Assembly (NCBI GenBank): GCA_900543085.1
Contig: UQQF01000002.1
Location: 36,526 to 100,525, forward strand
DNA from: an uncultured Eubacteriales bacterium
Lineage (GTDB): Bacteria; Bacillota; Clostridia; Oscillospirales; Oscillospiraceae
DNA: 64,000 bases
Direction: 5' to 3'
Below, one piece after another: positions 26,597 through 36,229 of this stretch; the stretch's first letter is position 1, and each line of letters opens with the position of its first letter. The notes under the pieces were generated by a model. It saw nothing but the letters and a program-made list of their open reading frames with translations. It searched no databases and was not told the DNA's origin. The position numbers and the translations under genes were made by a program.

Positions 26597-26911
26597 ATGG
26601 AAAACAAACTGCTCAAAGAACTGTATGATTACTTTTATGTCCGCCCGGAGCTTGATGAACAGGAGAATGAAGTGGAGGAGTGCAACAAAGCATTGATCGA
26701 GGCGCTGGCAAAGCCGGAGCGTAAGCTGGTGCTGCGTATTATCGACACCCAGGACTTAATCATAGAACAGACATCCCTGGACAGTTTTATTGCCGGATTT
26801 GAACTGGCGTGGAGGCTCTCAATAGAACTGCAAAATGACGAAAACGAGCGCTCATTCTCCTATAGGACCAGGAGAACGGGCGCTCGTTGTGTATGGGAAG
26901 ATGAAATATAA
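26597..26911 (+). CDS. Small DUF6809-like protein
   Basis: 104 residues. The pattern LLKELYDYFYVRPELDEQ, ALIEALAKPERKLVLRIIDT and TSLDSFIAGFELAWRLSIEL matches small helical proteins common on gut Firmicute mobile elements (DUF6809, by recollection). Function unknown. The ATG at 26597 is used because AAGGAG lies nine bases upstream. The last ~22 codons run through a strong inverted repeat, so the natural C-terminus may have been altered. Confidence 0.6.
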   Translation: MENKLLKELYDYFYVRPELDEQENEVEECNKALIEALAKPERKLVLRIIDTQDLIIEQTSLDSFIAGFELAWRLSIELQNDENERSFSYRTRRTGARCVWEDEI

Positions 26912-26946
26912 AATCAGCCTGGGCAGCCCTCGAAAAGCTGCCCAGG
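26843..26946. terminator. Two consecutive hairpins between convergent genes
   Basis: First stem 26843-26888: AACGAGCGC and GCGCTCGTT outer arms extended by TTCTCC/GGAGAA. Second stem 26918-26946: CCTGGGCAGC/GCTGCCCAGG. Together they separate the DUF6809-like gene from the convergent anti-sigma gene. Confidence 0.7.
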
Positions 26947-26967
26947 CATTCTGCTTGTAGGCTTGGT

Positions 26968-27630
26968 TCAGCGTTCCCACAGAAGGATCGCATCCGCCAC
27001 GGCCTGCTCAAATTCGGCCTGCGCCAGACCGGGGAGTTCCAGATAATCTCCCACCAAATAGTAGACCGCATCCACCTGCCGATCTACTTGATAGGTAGCT
27101 GTCTCAAAGTCGGTCAGCAGACCGTTGCCGATGCACAAATGTCCCTCACGATCCGGCATCACATCCGAGCGAAGGGTACGGTCAAAATAGAGGAAAACAG
27201 CATTCCGTCCGTCCACCTCCCGGCTGAAGCCGTGGAAAGAATCGTAGCTCCCGCCGTGATAGTAGAGGTCGATCACCTCATCCACCGCAAGCTCTGCCGT
27301 CACCAGACCGTCCGTATAGGATACCGGCTGCGGAACATCGGCCGCACCCGCCAAAACAATGGAAAAAATCAGCATGACCGCCACGGCGATCAGGACCGCC
27401 CGCCGGCACCCACGGGAAAACTTCTTTTTCACTCCCTGAAGAACACGGGCTTCCGTTTCCGACTCCTGAGAGAGAGAGGGGACGGGAGCCTCCTCCTTCA
27501 TTTCCGCCAAACAGGCGTGGCACGCCTCGCATTGTTCCACATGGGCTTCGATCTCCTGTTTGCTGGCCTCACTACACAGCCCGTCGCAGTACAGGGGCAG
27601 CAGGTCACGGATGATTTCACATTTCATCAT
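26968..27630 (-). CDS. Anti-sigma factor with zinc-finger (zf-HC2) domain
   Basis: 220 residues. The N-terminal ZAS motif is ALVEQC-type: EIEAHVEQCEACHACLAEM, with an upstream Cys pair region CDGLCSEAS. One membrane helix lies at about 77-96 (AVLIAVAVMLIFSIVLAGA), and the remaining ~120 residues are extracytoplasmic. It would hold the cognate ECF sigma factor inactive at the membrane. Its ATG overlaps the sigma stop (ATGA). Confidence 0.85.
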   Translation of the reverse strand: MMKCEIIRDLLPLYCDGLCSEASKQEIEAHVEQCEACHACLAEMKEEAPVPSLSQESETEARVLQGVKKKFSRGCRRAVLIAVAVMLIFSIVLAGAADVPQPVSYTDGLVTAELAVDEVIDLYYHGGSYDSFHGFSREVDGRNAVFLYFDRTLRSDVMPDREGHLCIGNGLLTDFETATYQVDRQVDAVYYLVGDYLELPGLAQAEFEQAVADAILLWER

Positions 27631-28097
27631 AACCCCTCCTTGATTTTCTGTTTCGCACGATAATAAGTCACTCTTGCCCAGTTTTCAGATTTGCCGAACA
27701 ATTCGCCGATCTGCGTATAGGGCAGTTCCGCAAAGACCCGCAGGGTAAACACCTCCCGATATGGCTCTGGCAGAGCATGGAGCCGCTGATGGATTTGTCG
27801 GGCATTTTCCTGGATGAGCAGATCCTCTTCTACATTCTGAGGGGAGGTCATCTGTTCCAGAGCCTCATCTCCGGCCTGCCGTTTTGCCTTTCTCAAGTAG
27901 GAGAGCCAACAGTTCTTTCCAATTTGGCACAGCCATACGGACAGCCGACATTTTCCTTGAAAAGAGGCGCTGTGTTCAATGGCACGACAGAAGGTCTCCT
28001 GGGCCAATTCCTCTGCCAGCGCCTGGTTTCCGCAGAGTCCTGTCAGATAGCGGTACACCACGGGGAACTGCTCCTTGTACAGCTGATCAAAATCCAT
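27627..28097 (-). CDS. ECF-type RNA polymerase sigma factor
   Basis: 156 residues. Region 2 is seen as YRYLTGLCGNQALAEELAQE and FCRAIEHSASFQGKCRLSVW. Region 4 is LPEPYREVFTLRVFAELPYT followed by QIGELFGKSENWARVTYYRA. The ATG at 28097 follows GAGGTGG. It is paired with the overlapping anti-sigma gene and probably senses an envelope signal; whether it controls the neighbouring defence genes is unknown. Confidence 0.88.
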   Translation of the reverse strand: MDFDQLYKEQFPVVYRYLTGLCGNQALAEELAQETFCRAIEHSASFQGKCRLSVWLCQIGKNCWLSYLRKAKRQAGDEALEQMTSPQNVEEDLLIQENARQIHQRLHALPEPYREVFTLRVFAELPYTQIGELFGKSENWARVTYYRAKQKIKEGL

Positions 28098-28360
28098 CCG
28101 CACCACCTCGCTTTCTGCCTATATGACGCACATCAATGCGGGTTATTACAAAATTGGTACTGCCTTTTTATTTTCTGGAGAGAACAACTTTGTCGCTCGT
28201 TTTTGAAATAGTGAGTGATGAAAAGCAAATGATAACCTCACCGCTTTGGAATAGAATGAAATCTGAGGATGTGCTGGTAGATACTTTTCTGATGATATGC
28301 TATACTTCTAAATGAAATTTTACAACGAAATACCTGTCAGCAGAAAGAGGGTGATATTTC

Positions 28361-31300
28361 ATGAAGGGTTCAGAGACGAGGATGACCTCATTCATGGAAG
28401 GTGCGGACAAACGGTATGTGATCCCGGTCTATCAGCGGAAGTATGACTGGAGACAGGAGAACTGCCGCCAACTCTATGAGGACCTCAAGAAGGTCATACA
28501 GGCTGGCCGATCCAGCCATTTCTTCGGGAGCATTGTCTCATCGGTAGTCCCCAACGGGAGCAAAATTGAGTATCACATCATAGACGGACAGCAGCGCCTG
28601 ACCACCGTCTCGCTGTTGCTCCTGGCTATCAGCAATCTGATCGCAAAGGGAAAACTGACATCCCGGGAGGCACGGCTGGATGAGCAGATCAGCCACCGCT
28701 TTCTCATTGCACCCTGGGCCGGCGAGGACGACAAGATCAAGCTTTGTCCCGTCAAGAGTGACCGGGAGGCCCTTGCCAGATTGTTCGGTCCGGAGGAGGA
28801 CTATGACCGCACCTCCAACCTGACCCTCAACTATTTGTTTTTCCGGGATATTCTGCTGAAGGAAGAGGTTGCCGTTGATGAGATGTATGCCGCCATTGGC
28901 AAACTGGAGATCATCAGCATTACGCTGGAACCGGACGACAATGCCCAGTTGATCTTTGAAAGCCTGAACTCCACCGGCCTGGCTCTGGCGGAAGGGGATA
29001 AGATCCGCAATTACATCCTCATGGGCCTTCCGCCCAAAGAGCAGAGCAAATACTACACCGAGTACTGGGAGAAAATTGAGAAATGCACCCGGAATGATGT
29101 CAGCGCTTTTGTTCGGGACTACCTCAGTATCAAACAGCAGATGACTCCCAATGTCAACACGATCTACCAGGCGTTCAAGCGATATGTGGAGGGGATTCAG
29201 CTGCCCATTGAGGCACTGCTGGAGGATCTTTTGAAGTATGCACGGCTCTTTGAAAAGCTTCTGACTTGTAAAAGCGGGCTGGGGGAGAAACGGCTGGATA
29301 ACTGCCTGTACCGCATGGCCCGCCTGGAGATCACAGTGACCCGCCCCTTCCTGATGGAGGCGTTGCGGCTGAACCAGGATGGCAAACTCTCCGTAGAAAC
29401 GGTGCGGGATGTTTTCGAGATCACGGAGAACTACCTCTTCCGGCGGAACATCTGTGAAGTTCCCACCAATGCGTTGAACAAGGTGTTCTTGACGCTGAAT
29501 AAGGAGATCCTGCGCTATGACAATACTGCCGATAACTATGTAGACAAATGCATCTATGCTCTGCGGGCCAAGCGGGAGAGCGGGCGCTTCCCGGATGACC
29601 GGGAATTTTCCGATGCCCTGGCGGTTAAGCAGGTCTATTTGATGCGGGGCAAATACAAAGCGTATCTGTTTGAACGGTTTGAGAACTTTGGTACCGTGGA
29701 GACCAAGGATGTCTACGCCCATTTAGACAACAATGAGTACAGCATTGAGCACATCATGCCTCAGCACCTGACGCCGGCCTGGACAGAGGAACTGGGACCC
29801 AATGCATCGGAGATCCATGCGACATGGCTGCACCGCCTGGCCAACCTGACCCTGACCGGTTACAACCCCAATCTCAGCAATAAGAGTTTCCAGGAAAAGC
29901 GGGACGAGAAGAAGGGGTATAAAGACAGCGGTTTGCGGATGAACCAGAAGATCGGCCAGAAGGAGGCCTGGGGCCTGCCGGAGCTGGAAGAACGAAGCAG
30001 CGAGATGGTTGCCCGGGCTCTCCAGATCTGGCCCTGCCCGCAGACGGACTTCAAGCCGGCGGAAAAGGAGTTTGATTCCTGCACTCTGGATGATGAGGAT
30101 GTGGATCTCACCGGCCGGGAGATCGTGAAATACAGCCTGCTGAATATGGAGCAGCCCGCAGCCAGTTGGACAGACATGTTTGAACATGTGGTGAAGTTCC
30201 TGCACCAGAAAGATAAGTCTGTCCTTTCAGCTTTGGCGTGCAGCACGGACCAGGCGACGGACCTTGCGGGGTATGTCTCAGGTACCGGAAGTGAGCTGCG
30301 CAGTGCGCTGCAAATTGACAACACGGTTTATTTCGAGAAGAACACCAGCACAGCGCTGAAACTGTCGATCCTGCGGCGGCTGTTTGCCCTTTATGATGTA
30401 GACCCCATGGAGTTGGTGTTTTATCTGAAAGATCCGGACAGCGAAAAAATGGCGGAGGCCAGCCGGTTTGAACTTCGCAGGCGGTACTGGACTTATGCCC
30501 TGCCACTCATTCAGAAGCAGCATATGCACCGGGGCAGTTTCAGCAATGTCAGCCCTGGCACATCCAATACCGTGGCCGGATTCTTTGGCATCAGTGGATG
30601 CTCGGTTCAGTGTATCGCCAATTATGACGGAGCACGGATCGACTTCTATTTGGGAAGCAGCGATGCCGCATGGAATAAGAGTTCCTTTGGTCTGCTGTAC
30701 AGCCATAAGGTCGAGATCGAGGAAGAACTGGGAATCTCCCTGAATTGGGTACGGGCCGACCAGTATAAGGCGTCCTGGATTTCTTACGAGCTGAAAGATG
30801 TGAGTATTGCAGATGAGGGGGACTGGCCCCGCATGGCAAAGTTCCATGCGGAGTGGAGCGACGCCATCTGCAATGCGGTCCTCCCATATTTGCAGAATGA
30901 GGATGAACTGGAGCAGCGCCTTTCTGAGATTGCCGGTATCCTACGGGAGTGGACTGTAAGCCGGCCGGAAGTAAAGGAAAATCTGGCGAAGTGCAACCGT
31001 ACCCTGACCCGCTTTACAACGGATAAGATGTCGGAAATCTTTCCGGACCTTCCCGGTGCTCCCAGTGGCTGGGGCACGGAGAACCATTACTTCTACGAAA
31101 TCGTCAACCGGACGGGAGACAAGATACATATTCAACTGGCCCTTAGTTCAAAGAACGCAACGGAGGACTTTTTGGAAACCTGCGACCGTGTCAGCACCTT
31201 GCCCATTGTCCGCCCCAGAAAGGACGGATGGAAGTGGTGGACGATTTTCCGCACGGAGAGCGTGTGCATCAGTGAGTCCGTTGATAAAGAGGAGATTTTT

Positions 31301-31375
31301 GAAAAATTGGACTTGTGCATAGAAAAGGTGCGAGCCTTTGAGGATGAACTAAAACATAGATTGGTCGAGATGTGA
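28361..31375 (+). CDS. GmrSD-type DUF262/DUF1524 restriction-like enzyme with C-terminal DUF4268 region
   Basis: 1004 residues. N-terminal DUF262 (ParB-like NTPase): IPVYQRKYDW at 21-30 and HIIDGQQRLTTV near 71-82. DUF1524 HNH-type nuclease: SIEHIMPQHL near 460 and HRLANLTLTGYNPNLSNKSF near 495. From about 700 to 860 it resembles DUF4268 (RRRYWTYALPLI, LLYSHKVEIEEELGISLNW). The last 140 residues are unassigned. GmrSD proteins are type IV, modification-dependent anti-phage nucleases. It stands alone at the start of the defence block. The preceding 263 bases (28098-28360) hold divergent start regions only. Confidence 0.82.
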   Translation: MKGSETRMTSFMEGADKRYVIPVYQRKYDWRQENCRQLYEDLKKVIQAGRSSHFFGSIVSSVVPNGSKIEYHIIDGQQRLTTVSLLLLAISNLIAKGKLTSREARLDEQISHRFLIAPWAGEDDKIKLCPVKSDREALARLFGPEEDYDRTSNLTLNYLFFRDILLKEEVAVDEMYAAIGKLEIISITLEPDDNAQLIFESLNSTGLALAEGDKIRNYILMGLPPKEQSKYYTEYWEKIEKCTRNDVSAFVRDYLSIKQQMTPNVNTIYQAFKRYVEGIQLPIEALLEDLLKYARLFEKLLTCKSGLGEKRLDNCLYRMARLEITVTRPFLMEALRLNQDGKLSVETVRDVFEITENYLFRRNICEVPTNALNKVFLTLNKEILRYDNTADNYVDKCIYALRAKRESGRFPDDREFSDALAVKQVYLMRGKYKAYLFERFENFGTVETKDVYAHLDNNEYSIEHIMPQHLTPAWTEELGPNASEIHATWLHRLANLTLTGYNPNLSNKSFQEKRDEKKGYKDSGLRMNQKIGQKEAWGLPELEERSSEMVARALQIWPCPQTDFKPAEKEFDSCTLDDEDVDLTGREIVKYSLLNMEQPAASWTDMFEHVVKFLHQKDKSVLSALACSTDQATDLAGYVSGTGSELRSALQIDNTVYFEKNTSTALKLSILRRLFALYDVDPMELVFYLKDPDSEKMAEASRFELRRRYWTYALPLIQKQHMHRGSFSNVSPGTSNTVAGFFGISGCSVQCIANYDGARIDFYLGSSDAAWNKSSFGLLYSHKVEIEEELGISLNWVRADQYKASWISYELKDVSIADEGDWPRMAKFHAEWSDAICNAVLPYLQNEDELEQRLSEIAGILREWTVSRPEVKENLAKCNRTLTRFTTDKMSEIFPDLPGAPSGWGTENHYFYEIVNRTGDKIHIQLALSSKNATEDFLETCDRVSTLPIVRPRKDGWKWWTIFRTESVCISESVDKEEIFEKLDLCIEKVRAFEDELKHRLVEM

Positions 31376-31440
31376 TTCATTGCTGGAAACCACGAATCAG
31401 CGGGAAAATCGTATTTAGCAGCCTGAACTTGCCGAACCAA

Positions 31441-31480
31441 ACATCCGTCGCAGAGATTTCTTTCTGCGGCGGATGTTTTT
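31441..31480 (+). terminator. Terminator after the GmrSD-like gene
   Basis: ACATCCG-CGCAGA and TCTGCG-CGGATGT arms (one mismatch) followed by TTTT. Confidence 0.85.
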
Positions 31481-31605
31481 ATATCTGCCAGTCTATCGAA
31501 TAAGAGTCTTCTTGATATTTTCAAGAATTCCTTGAAGAAATTTTGCTTTCTGTTATACTGAAATAAAGTGAGTTTATGAGTTTTTCAGTCAAGTGGAGGC
31601 GGAAT

Positions 31606-31839
31606 ATGGCTGTCTGTTATAACAAACTTTGGAAACTCTTGATTGACAGAGGACTGAACAAGACGCAGCTTTGCAAGGAAGCGAACATTACTACCAATGC
31701 CATGGCCCGCCTCGGACGGAATGAGGATGTTCGTGTCGATGTTCTCGTAAAGATATGTACGGTGCTGAATTGTACAGTAGATGATATTCTGGAGATTATT
31801 CCAGAGAGCGATTTACAGAAAAGGAGGTCCCAGGGATGA
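31606..31839 (+). CDS. Small XRE/HTH_26 regulator of the restriction operon
   Basis: 77 residues: YNKLWKLLIDRGLNKTQLCK and ANITTNAMARLGRNEDVRVD form a helix-turn-helix like the C proteins and small Cro-like regulators. GGAGG precedes ATG 31606. The stop overlaps the hsdR start (ATGA). It probably times expression of the restriction operon, so that methylation precedes cleavage. Confidence 0.82.
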   Translation: MAVCYNKLWKLLIDRGLNKTQLCKEANITTNAMARLGRNEDVRVDVLVKICTVLNCTVDDILEIIPESDLQKRRSQG

Positions 31840-34172
31840 GTCCTGTTTTACCCAAGAAAAGCATGACAGAGGAGGATATTAAGCTCCAGTACATCACGCC
31901 CGCTGTGACCTCCAAGTGGAGCATCGGGAAGATCACCATGGAGACACAGATCACCGACGGCAAGATCAACCTCAAGGGGAACTTTGTCTTCCGTGAAAAG
32001 CCGAAAAGGGCTGATTATCTGCTATATCTGAGCGCCAACAACCCCATTGCGGTGATTGAGGCGAAAGACAACAACCACAGTATTTCTCATGGCCTTCAGC
32101 AAGCGATGGAGTATGCCAAAATGCTGGATCTGCCGTTTGCGTTCAGCTCCAACGGAGACGGGTTTGCCGAGCATGATTTTCTTACGGGGAAAGAGCGTGA
32201 GTTTGGCCTTAACGAATTTCCTACAGAAGCGGAGCTCATTACACGCTATAAAAAAGAATCCGGCCTGACAAACGCCCAGGAAATTGCGATCGACCAGCCG
32301 TACTATACCAGCCAGAATACCTATCCGCCCCGGTATTACCAGCGGATCGCCATCAACCGTACAATAGATGCCATCGCCCGCGGCCAGCAGCGGTTGCTGC
32401 TGGTCATGGCCACCGGTACTGGAAAAACCTATACCGCATTTCAAATTGTCTACCGTTTGCTGAAAAGCGGAATGAAGCGAAAGGTCCTCTATCTGGCAGA
32501 TCGCAATATTTTGGTGGATCAATCCATCCTGCAGGACTTTGCTCCATTGGAAAAGACGATTCACAAAATCAATGTGGCGAAGGATGATCCGAGTACCATT
32601 ACCTCCCACGAGGTGTATTTCTCTCTGTATCAGCAGCTTGTAGGGGATGACGATAAGGAGCATTTCAGTGAACTGTTCCAGCCGGATTTCTTTGATCTGA
32701 TTATTGTGGATGAGTGTCACAGAGGCTCGGCTAAGGAGGAAAGCCGCTGGCGCAGGATTCTGGAATATTTCCAGTCCGCAACCCAGATCGGTATGACGGC
32801 CACCCCCAAGGAAACCAAGTATATTTCCAATCTGCACTATTTCGGGGAGCCGGTCTATACATACAGCCTGAAGGAAGGCATTGAGGATGGATTTCTTGCG
32901 CCCTTCAAGGTGATCAATGTCATGACGGACATTGGCGATGGCTGGCGTCCCCGAAGGGGACAGCGGGACATCTACGGCAATGAGATCCCGGATCGTATTT
33001 ATACCAACAGCGACTACGACTATAACATTATCATCGAAGACCGCATTCAGCAGGTGGCTGCCGAAATCACACGCTACCTGAAAAGCACCGATCGTATGGC
33101 CAAGACGATTGTGTTCTGCGCAACGGAAGATGCCGCTGAGCGGATGCGGGTGGCGCTGGTCAATTTGAATGCGGACATGGTCAAGCAGAACCCTGATTAT
33201 GTGGTGCGAATTACCGGCAGCGATGAGTATGGCAAAAAGAAACTGAGTTATTTTATCTCGGTGTCTGCCCAATATCCGGTTATTGCAACTACTTCTAAAT
33301 TGCTCTCTACCGGGGCCGACTGTAAGATGACCAAGTTGATTGTTCTGGATGAGATGATTGGCTCTATGACTGAGTTTAAGCAGATCATCGGGCGCGGCAC
33401 CCGCCTGCGGGAGCAAGATGGAAAGACCCATTTTGTTGTGATGGATTTCCGCAATGTAACGCGGCTGTTCGCCGACCCGGAGTGGGACGGCCCCATTGAG
33501 ATGGACCCTGGCTTTGGTACAGGAGGTACGAAACCGGCAACTCCGCCTGACGGTGCAGGAGATCCCCCTGGTGGTGACCCTCCGCCGCAAAGTCCCAAGC
33601 CCATCGTAGATCGCAACGGCTGCAAGGTGGAGATTATCCATAAGACGGTCTCCGTCTACGACGCCAATGGGAAACTTCTTCGACAGGAGAGCGTTGTGGA
33701 CTACACCAAGGAGAATATCCGTGGAGAGTATGCGTCTCTGGACAACTTCATCCGCCAGTGGAGCGCCCAAGAAAAAAAGGAGCAGATTCGGGATCTGCTC
33801 CGGGAGCGGGGCATTGATTTGGAACTGCTGAAAGCGGATCAGGGGATGGCCGATGTGGATGACTTTGACTTCATCTGTCATGTGGCCTTTGACAAAAAGC
33901 CTCTGACCCGGAAGGAGCGGGCCAACAATGTCAAAAAGCGGGACTTTTTCAGCAAGTACAGCGGCGTTGCCCGTGAGGTGCTGGAAGCACTGCTGGACAA
34001 GTACATGAACACAGGTATCTATGAGATCGAGAAAACGGAGATTTTGAAGCTTGATCCGTTCCTGAAACTGGGAAAACCAGCAAAGATAGCCGGATATTTT
34101 GGCGGCAAACAGGGGTATTTGAAGGCAGTTCAGGAGTTGGAGCAGGCAATCTATATGGACGAGGTCATATAA
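31836..34172 (+). CDS. hsdR: Type I restriction enzyme R (motor/nuclease) subunit HsdR
   Basis: 778 residues. N-terminal nuclease fold with ADYLLYLSANNPIAVIEAKD (the D and E-x-K triad). SF2 translocase motifs: MATGTGKTYTAF (Walker A), LIIVDECHRGSA (DEAD-type), GMTATPKE (III), ITGSDEYGK and IIGRGTRLRE (VI). A Pro/Gly linker about 565-590 (PPDGAGDPPGGDPPP) leads to the C-terminal HsdM-contact region. It cuts unmodified DNA away from the recognition site after ATP-driven translocation. Translationally coupled to the XRE gene and followed directly by a small PD-(D/E)XK gene. Confidence 0.93.
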   Translation: MSPVLPKKSMTEEDIKLQYITPAVTSKWSIGKITMETQITDGKINLKGNFVFREKPKRADYLLYLSANNPIAVIEAKDNNHSISHGLQQAMEYAKMLDLPFAFSSNGDGFAEHDFLTGKEREFGLNEFPTEAELITRYKKESGLTNAQEIAIDQPYYTSQNTYPPRYYQRIAINRTIDAIARGQQRLLLVMATGTGKTYTAFQIVYRLLKSGMKRKVLYLADRNILVDQSILQDFAPLEKTIHKINVAKDDPSTITSHEVYFSLYQQLVGDDDKEHFSELFQPDFFDLIIVDECHRGSAKEESRWRRILEYFQSATQIGMTATPKETKYISNLHYFGEPVYTYSLKEGIEDGFLAPFKVINVMTDIGDGWRPRRGQRDIYGNEIPDRIYTNSDYDYNIIIEDRIQQVAAEITRYLKSTDRMAKTIVFCATEDAAERMRVALVNLNADMVKQNPDYVVRITGSDEYGKKKLSYFISVSAQYPVIATTSKLLSTGADCKMTKLIVLDEMIGSMTEFKQIIGRGTRLREQDGKTHFVVMDFRNVTRLFADPEWDGPIEMDPGFGTGGTKPATPPDGAGDPPGGDPPPQSPKPIVDRNGCKVEIIHKTVSVYDANGKLLRQESVVDYTKENIRGEYASLDNFIRQWSAQEKKEQIRDLLRERGIDLELLKADQGMADVDDFDFICHVAFDKKPLTRKERANNVKKRDFFSKYSGVAREVLEALLDKYMNTGIYEIEKTEILKLDPFLKLGKPAKIAGYFGGKQGYLKAVQELEQAIYMDEVI

Positions 34173-34685
34173 ATGCAGAAAATGACATCATGGCATGTTG
34201 GTGTGGCGGCCGAGGCGTTTGCTGCGGCACAATTTGCGAGGTTTCGATACGATGTGTCCGTTCAATATGGAGCCAACCAGCCGGAGTATGATCTGATTGC
34301 CGCCTCCGGAGAGAAAATGCTGAAAATCTCGGTGAAAGGCAGCCAGGACGGCGGATGGGGTTTAACCCAGAGCTATAAAAAAGGCTGTGACTATCATGAG
34401 GCGATCCAAAAGTGGCTGGACGGCCATCACAAAAAGACCATTTTCTGTCTGGTTCAATTTCAGGGAACCGCAGAAAACGAAATGCCGCGGATGTATTTGG
34501 CCTCTCCCGCTGAGATTGCGGAAGTGATGAATGCTTCTGCCGGAGGGCGGGGTGAAACCATTCTGTATGAATACCATAAATGGGGGCCGCGCGCGGCTGG
34601 CAGCGGCACCATAGACCGTATTCCCGAGGAATGGAAGTTCACAGAGGAACGGGCGCAATATATGTTTGAAACTTATGGACGGTAA
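34173..34685 (+). CDS. Small PD-(D/E)XK nuclease-like protein
   Basis: 170 residues. WHVGVAAEAFAAAQFARFRY, then QPEYDLIAASGEKMLKISVK, shows the E/Y-D...(x)-V-K core of a PD-(D/E)XK fold; GSQDGGWGL follows. The remainder (FCLVQFQG, MYLASPAEIAEVM) resembles small endonuclease-like proteins of the PDDEXK_5 kind. It starts at the base after the hsdR stop, so it is part of the restriction operon. Role unknown: an accessory nuclease or a DNA-end processing factor is plausible. Confidence 0.65.
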   Translation: MQKMTSWHVGVAAEAFAAAQFARFRYDVSVQYGANQPEYDLIAASGEKMLKISVKGSQDGGWGLTQSYKKGCDYHEAIQKWLDGHHKKTIFCLVQFQGTAENEMPRMYLASPAEIAEVMNASAGGRGETILYEYHKWGPRAAGSGTIDRIPEEWKFTEERAQYMFETYGR

Positions 34686-34700
34686 AGAGGGAACACCACA

Positions 34701-36215
34701 ATGAGCAACTTATCTGGATTTGTAAAGCGGCTGCGGGACATTATGCGCAATGATGCGGGCATCAACGGTGATGCCCAGCGCATTGAGCAGATTGCCTGGA
34801 TGCTGTTCTTGAAAGTATATGACGCCAAGGAACAGGACTGGGAGTGGGATGAGGAGGACTATCAGTCCATCATCCCGGAACCATGCCGCTGGGCTAACTG
34901 GGCCCATGACGACAAATCCGGCAATGCCATGACCGGCGACAACCTGCTGGACTTTGTCAATAACACCCTCTTTCCCGTCCTTAAGGGAAAAGATGTGAAG
35001 GACTCCAATGGGACAATTTTGGTGGAAGGCATCAAGGTGGATGCGGACACGCCCATCCGAAAGGCCATTGTTCAGACCACCTTTGCTGACGCCAATCAGT
35101 ACATGAAGGATGGAGTTCTGCTGCGGCAGGTTCTGAATGTGATTGACGAGTTGGATTTTAGTGACTATGAAGAGAGCCACGCCTTCGGTGAGATCTACGA
35201 GACCATTCTGAAGGAACTGCAAAGCGCCGGTTCTGCCGGTGAGTTCTATACCCCACGAGCGGTCACAGACTTTATGGCCCAGATGATCCGCCCCCAGATC
35301 GGGGAGCAGATGGCCGACTTTGCCTGCGGTACCGGCGGTTTTCTCATCAGCTGGCTGAAAGAACTGCAAAAGCAGGTGAAGAGCACCACCGACGCCAAAA
35401 AGTACGGCGGTTCCATCTACGGCATCGAGAAGAAGCAGTTTCCCTATATGCTCTGCATCACCAATCTGCTGCTCCATGGCTTGGATGTGCCCAGGGTGTA
35501 CCACGACAATGCCCTGCTCCGGGATGTGCTGGATTACACCCAGCGGGATCAGTTCGATGTGGTGCTGATGAACCCTCCCTACGGCGGCAGCGAAAAGGCC
35601 GAGGTAAAAAATCACTTTCCCGCAGATCTGGCCAGCAGTGAGACGGCGGACCTTTTCATGTCGGTCATTATGTACCGCCTGAAAGAGAATGGCCGGGCGG
35701 CAGTGATCCTGCCGGACGGGTTCCTCTTCGGCACCGATAACGCCAAGGTAAATATCAAGAAGAAGCTGCTCTCCGAGTTCAATCTGCACACGGTGATCCG
35801 TATGCCTGGCAGCGTATTCTCGCCGTATACCTCCATCACCACCAACATTCTGTTCTTCGACCGCACCGGCCCAACCCAGGAAACCTGGTTCTACCGTCTG
35901 GATATGCCGGAGGGGTACAAGCACTTCTCCAAAACCAAGCCCATGTTGCTGGATCACTTTGCTCCGGTGGTGGAGTGGTGGAACAACCGGCAAGAGATCA
36001 CCGAGGACGGCTTTGACAAGGCGAAGAAGTTCACCGCCCAGCAGCTCACCGAGGAACTGGGCTATAACCTGGACCAGTGTGGCTATCCCCATGAGGAGGA
36101 AGAAATCCTGGCCCCCATGGATTTGATCCATCGGTATGAGGAACAGCGGGCTTCTCTGAATGCTGAGATCGACCGAGTGCTGGCTGATATTACAGAAATT
36201 CTATCTAAACAATAG
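34701..36215 (+). CDS. hsdM: Type I methyltransferase subunit HsdM
   Basis: 504 residues. N-terminal helical HsdM_N region (FVKRLRDIMRNDAGINGDAQ), then the N6-adenine methylase core. Motif I is FACGTGGFLISWL, the catalytic motif IV VVLMNPPYGGSEK, and a preceding GSAGEFYTPRAVTDFMAQMI. It methylates adenine in the half-sites chosen by HsdS and forms the M2S core. Fifteen bases separate it from the small nuclease gene. hsdS does not follow directly: two unrelated genes intervene. Confidence 0.95.
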   Translation: MSNLSGFVKRLRDIMRNDAGINGDAQRIEQIAWMLFLKVYDAKEQDWEWDEEDYQSIIPEPCRWANWAHDDKSGNAMTGDNLLDFVNNTLFPVLKGKDVKDSNGTILVEGIKVDADTPIRKAIVQTTFADANQYMKDGVLLRQVLNVIDELDFSDYEESHAFGEIYETILKELQSAGSAGEFYTPRAVTDFMAQMIRPQIGEQMADFACGTGGFLISWLKELQKQVKSTTDAKKYGGSIYGIEKKQFPYMLCITNLLLHGLDVPRVYHDNALLRDVLDYTQRDQFDVVLMNPPYGGSEKAEVKNHFPADLASSETADLFMSVIMYRLKENGRAAVILPDGFLFGTDNAKVNIKKKLLSEFNLHTVIRMPGSVFSPYTSITTNILFFDRTGPTQETWFYRLDMPEGYKHFSKTKPMLLDHFAPVVEWWNNRQEITEDGFDKAKKFTAQQLTEELGYNLDQCGYPHEEEEILAPMDLIHRYEEQRASLNAEIDRVLADITEILSKQ

Positions 36216-36229
36216 GAGTAGAAGATAAA

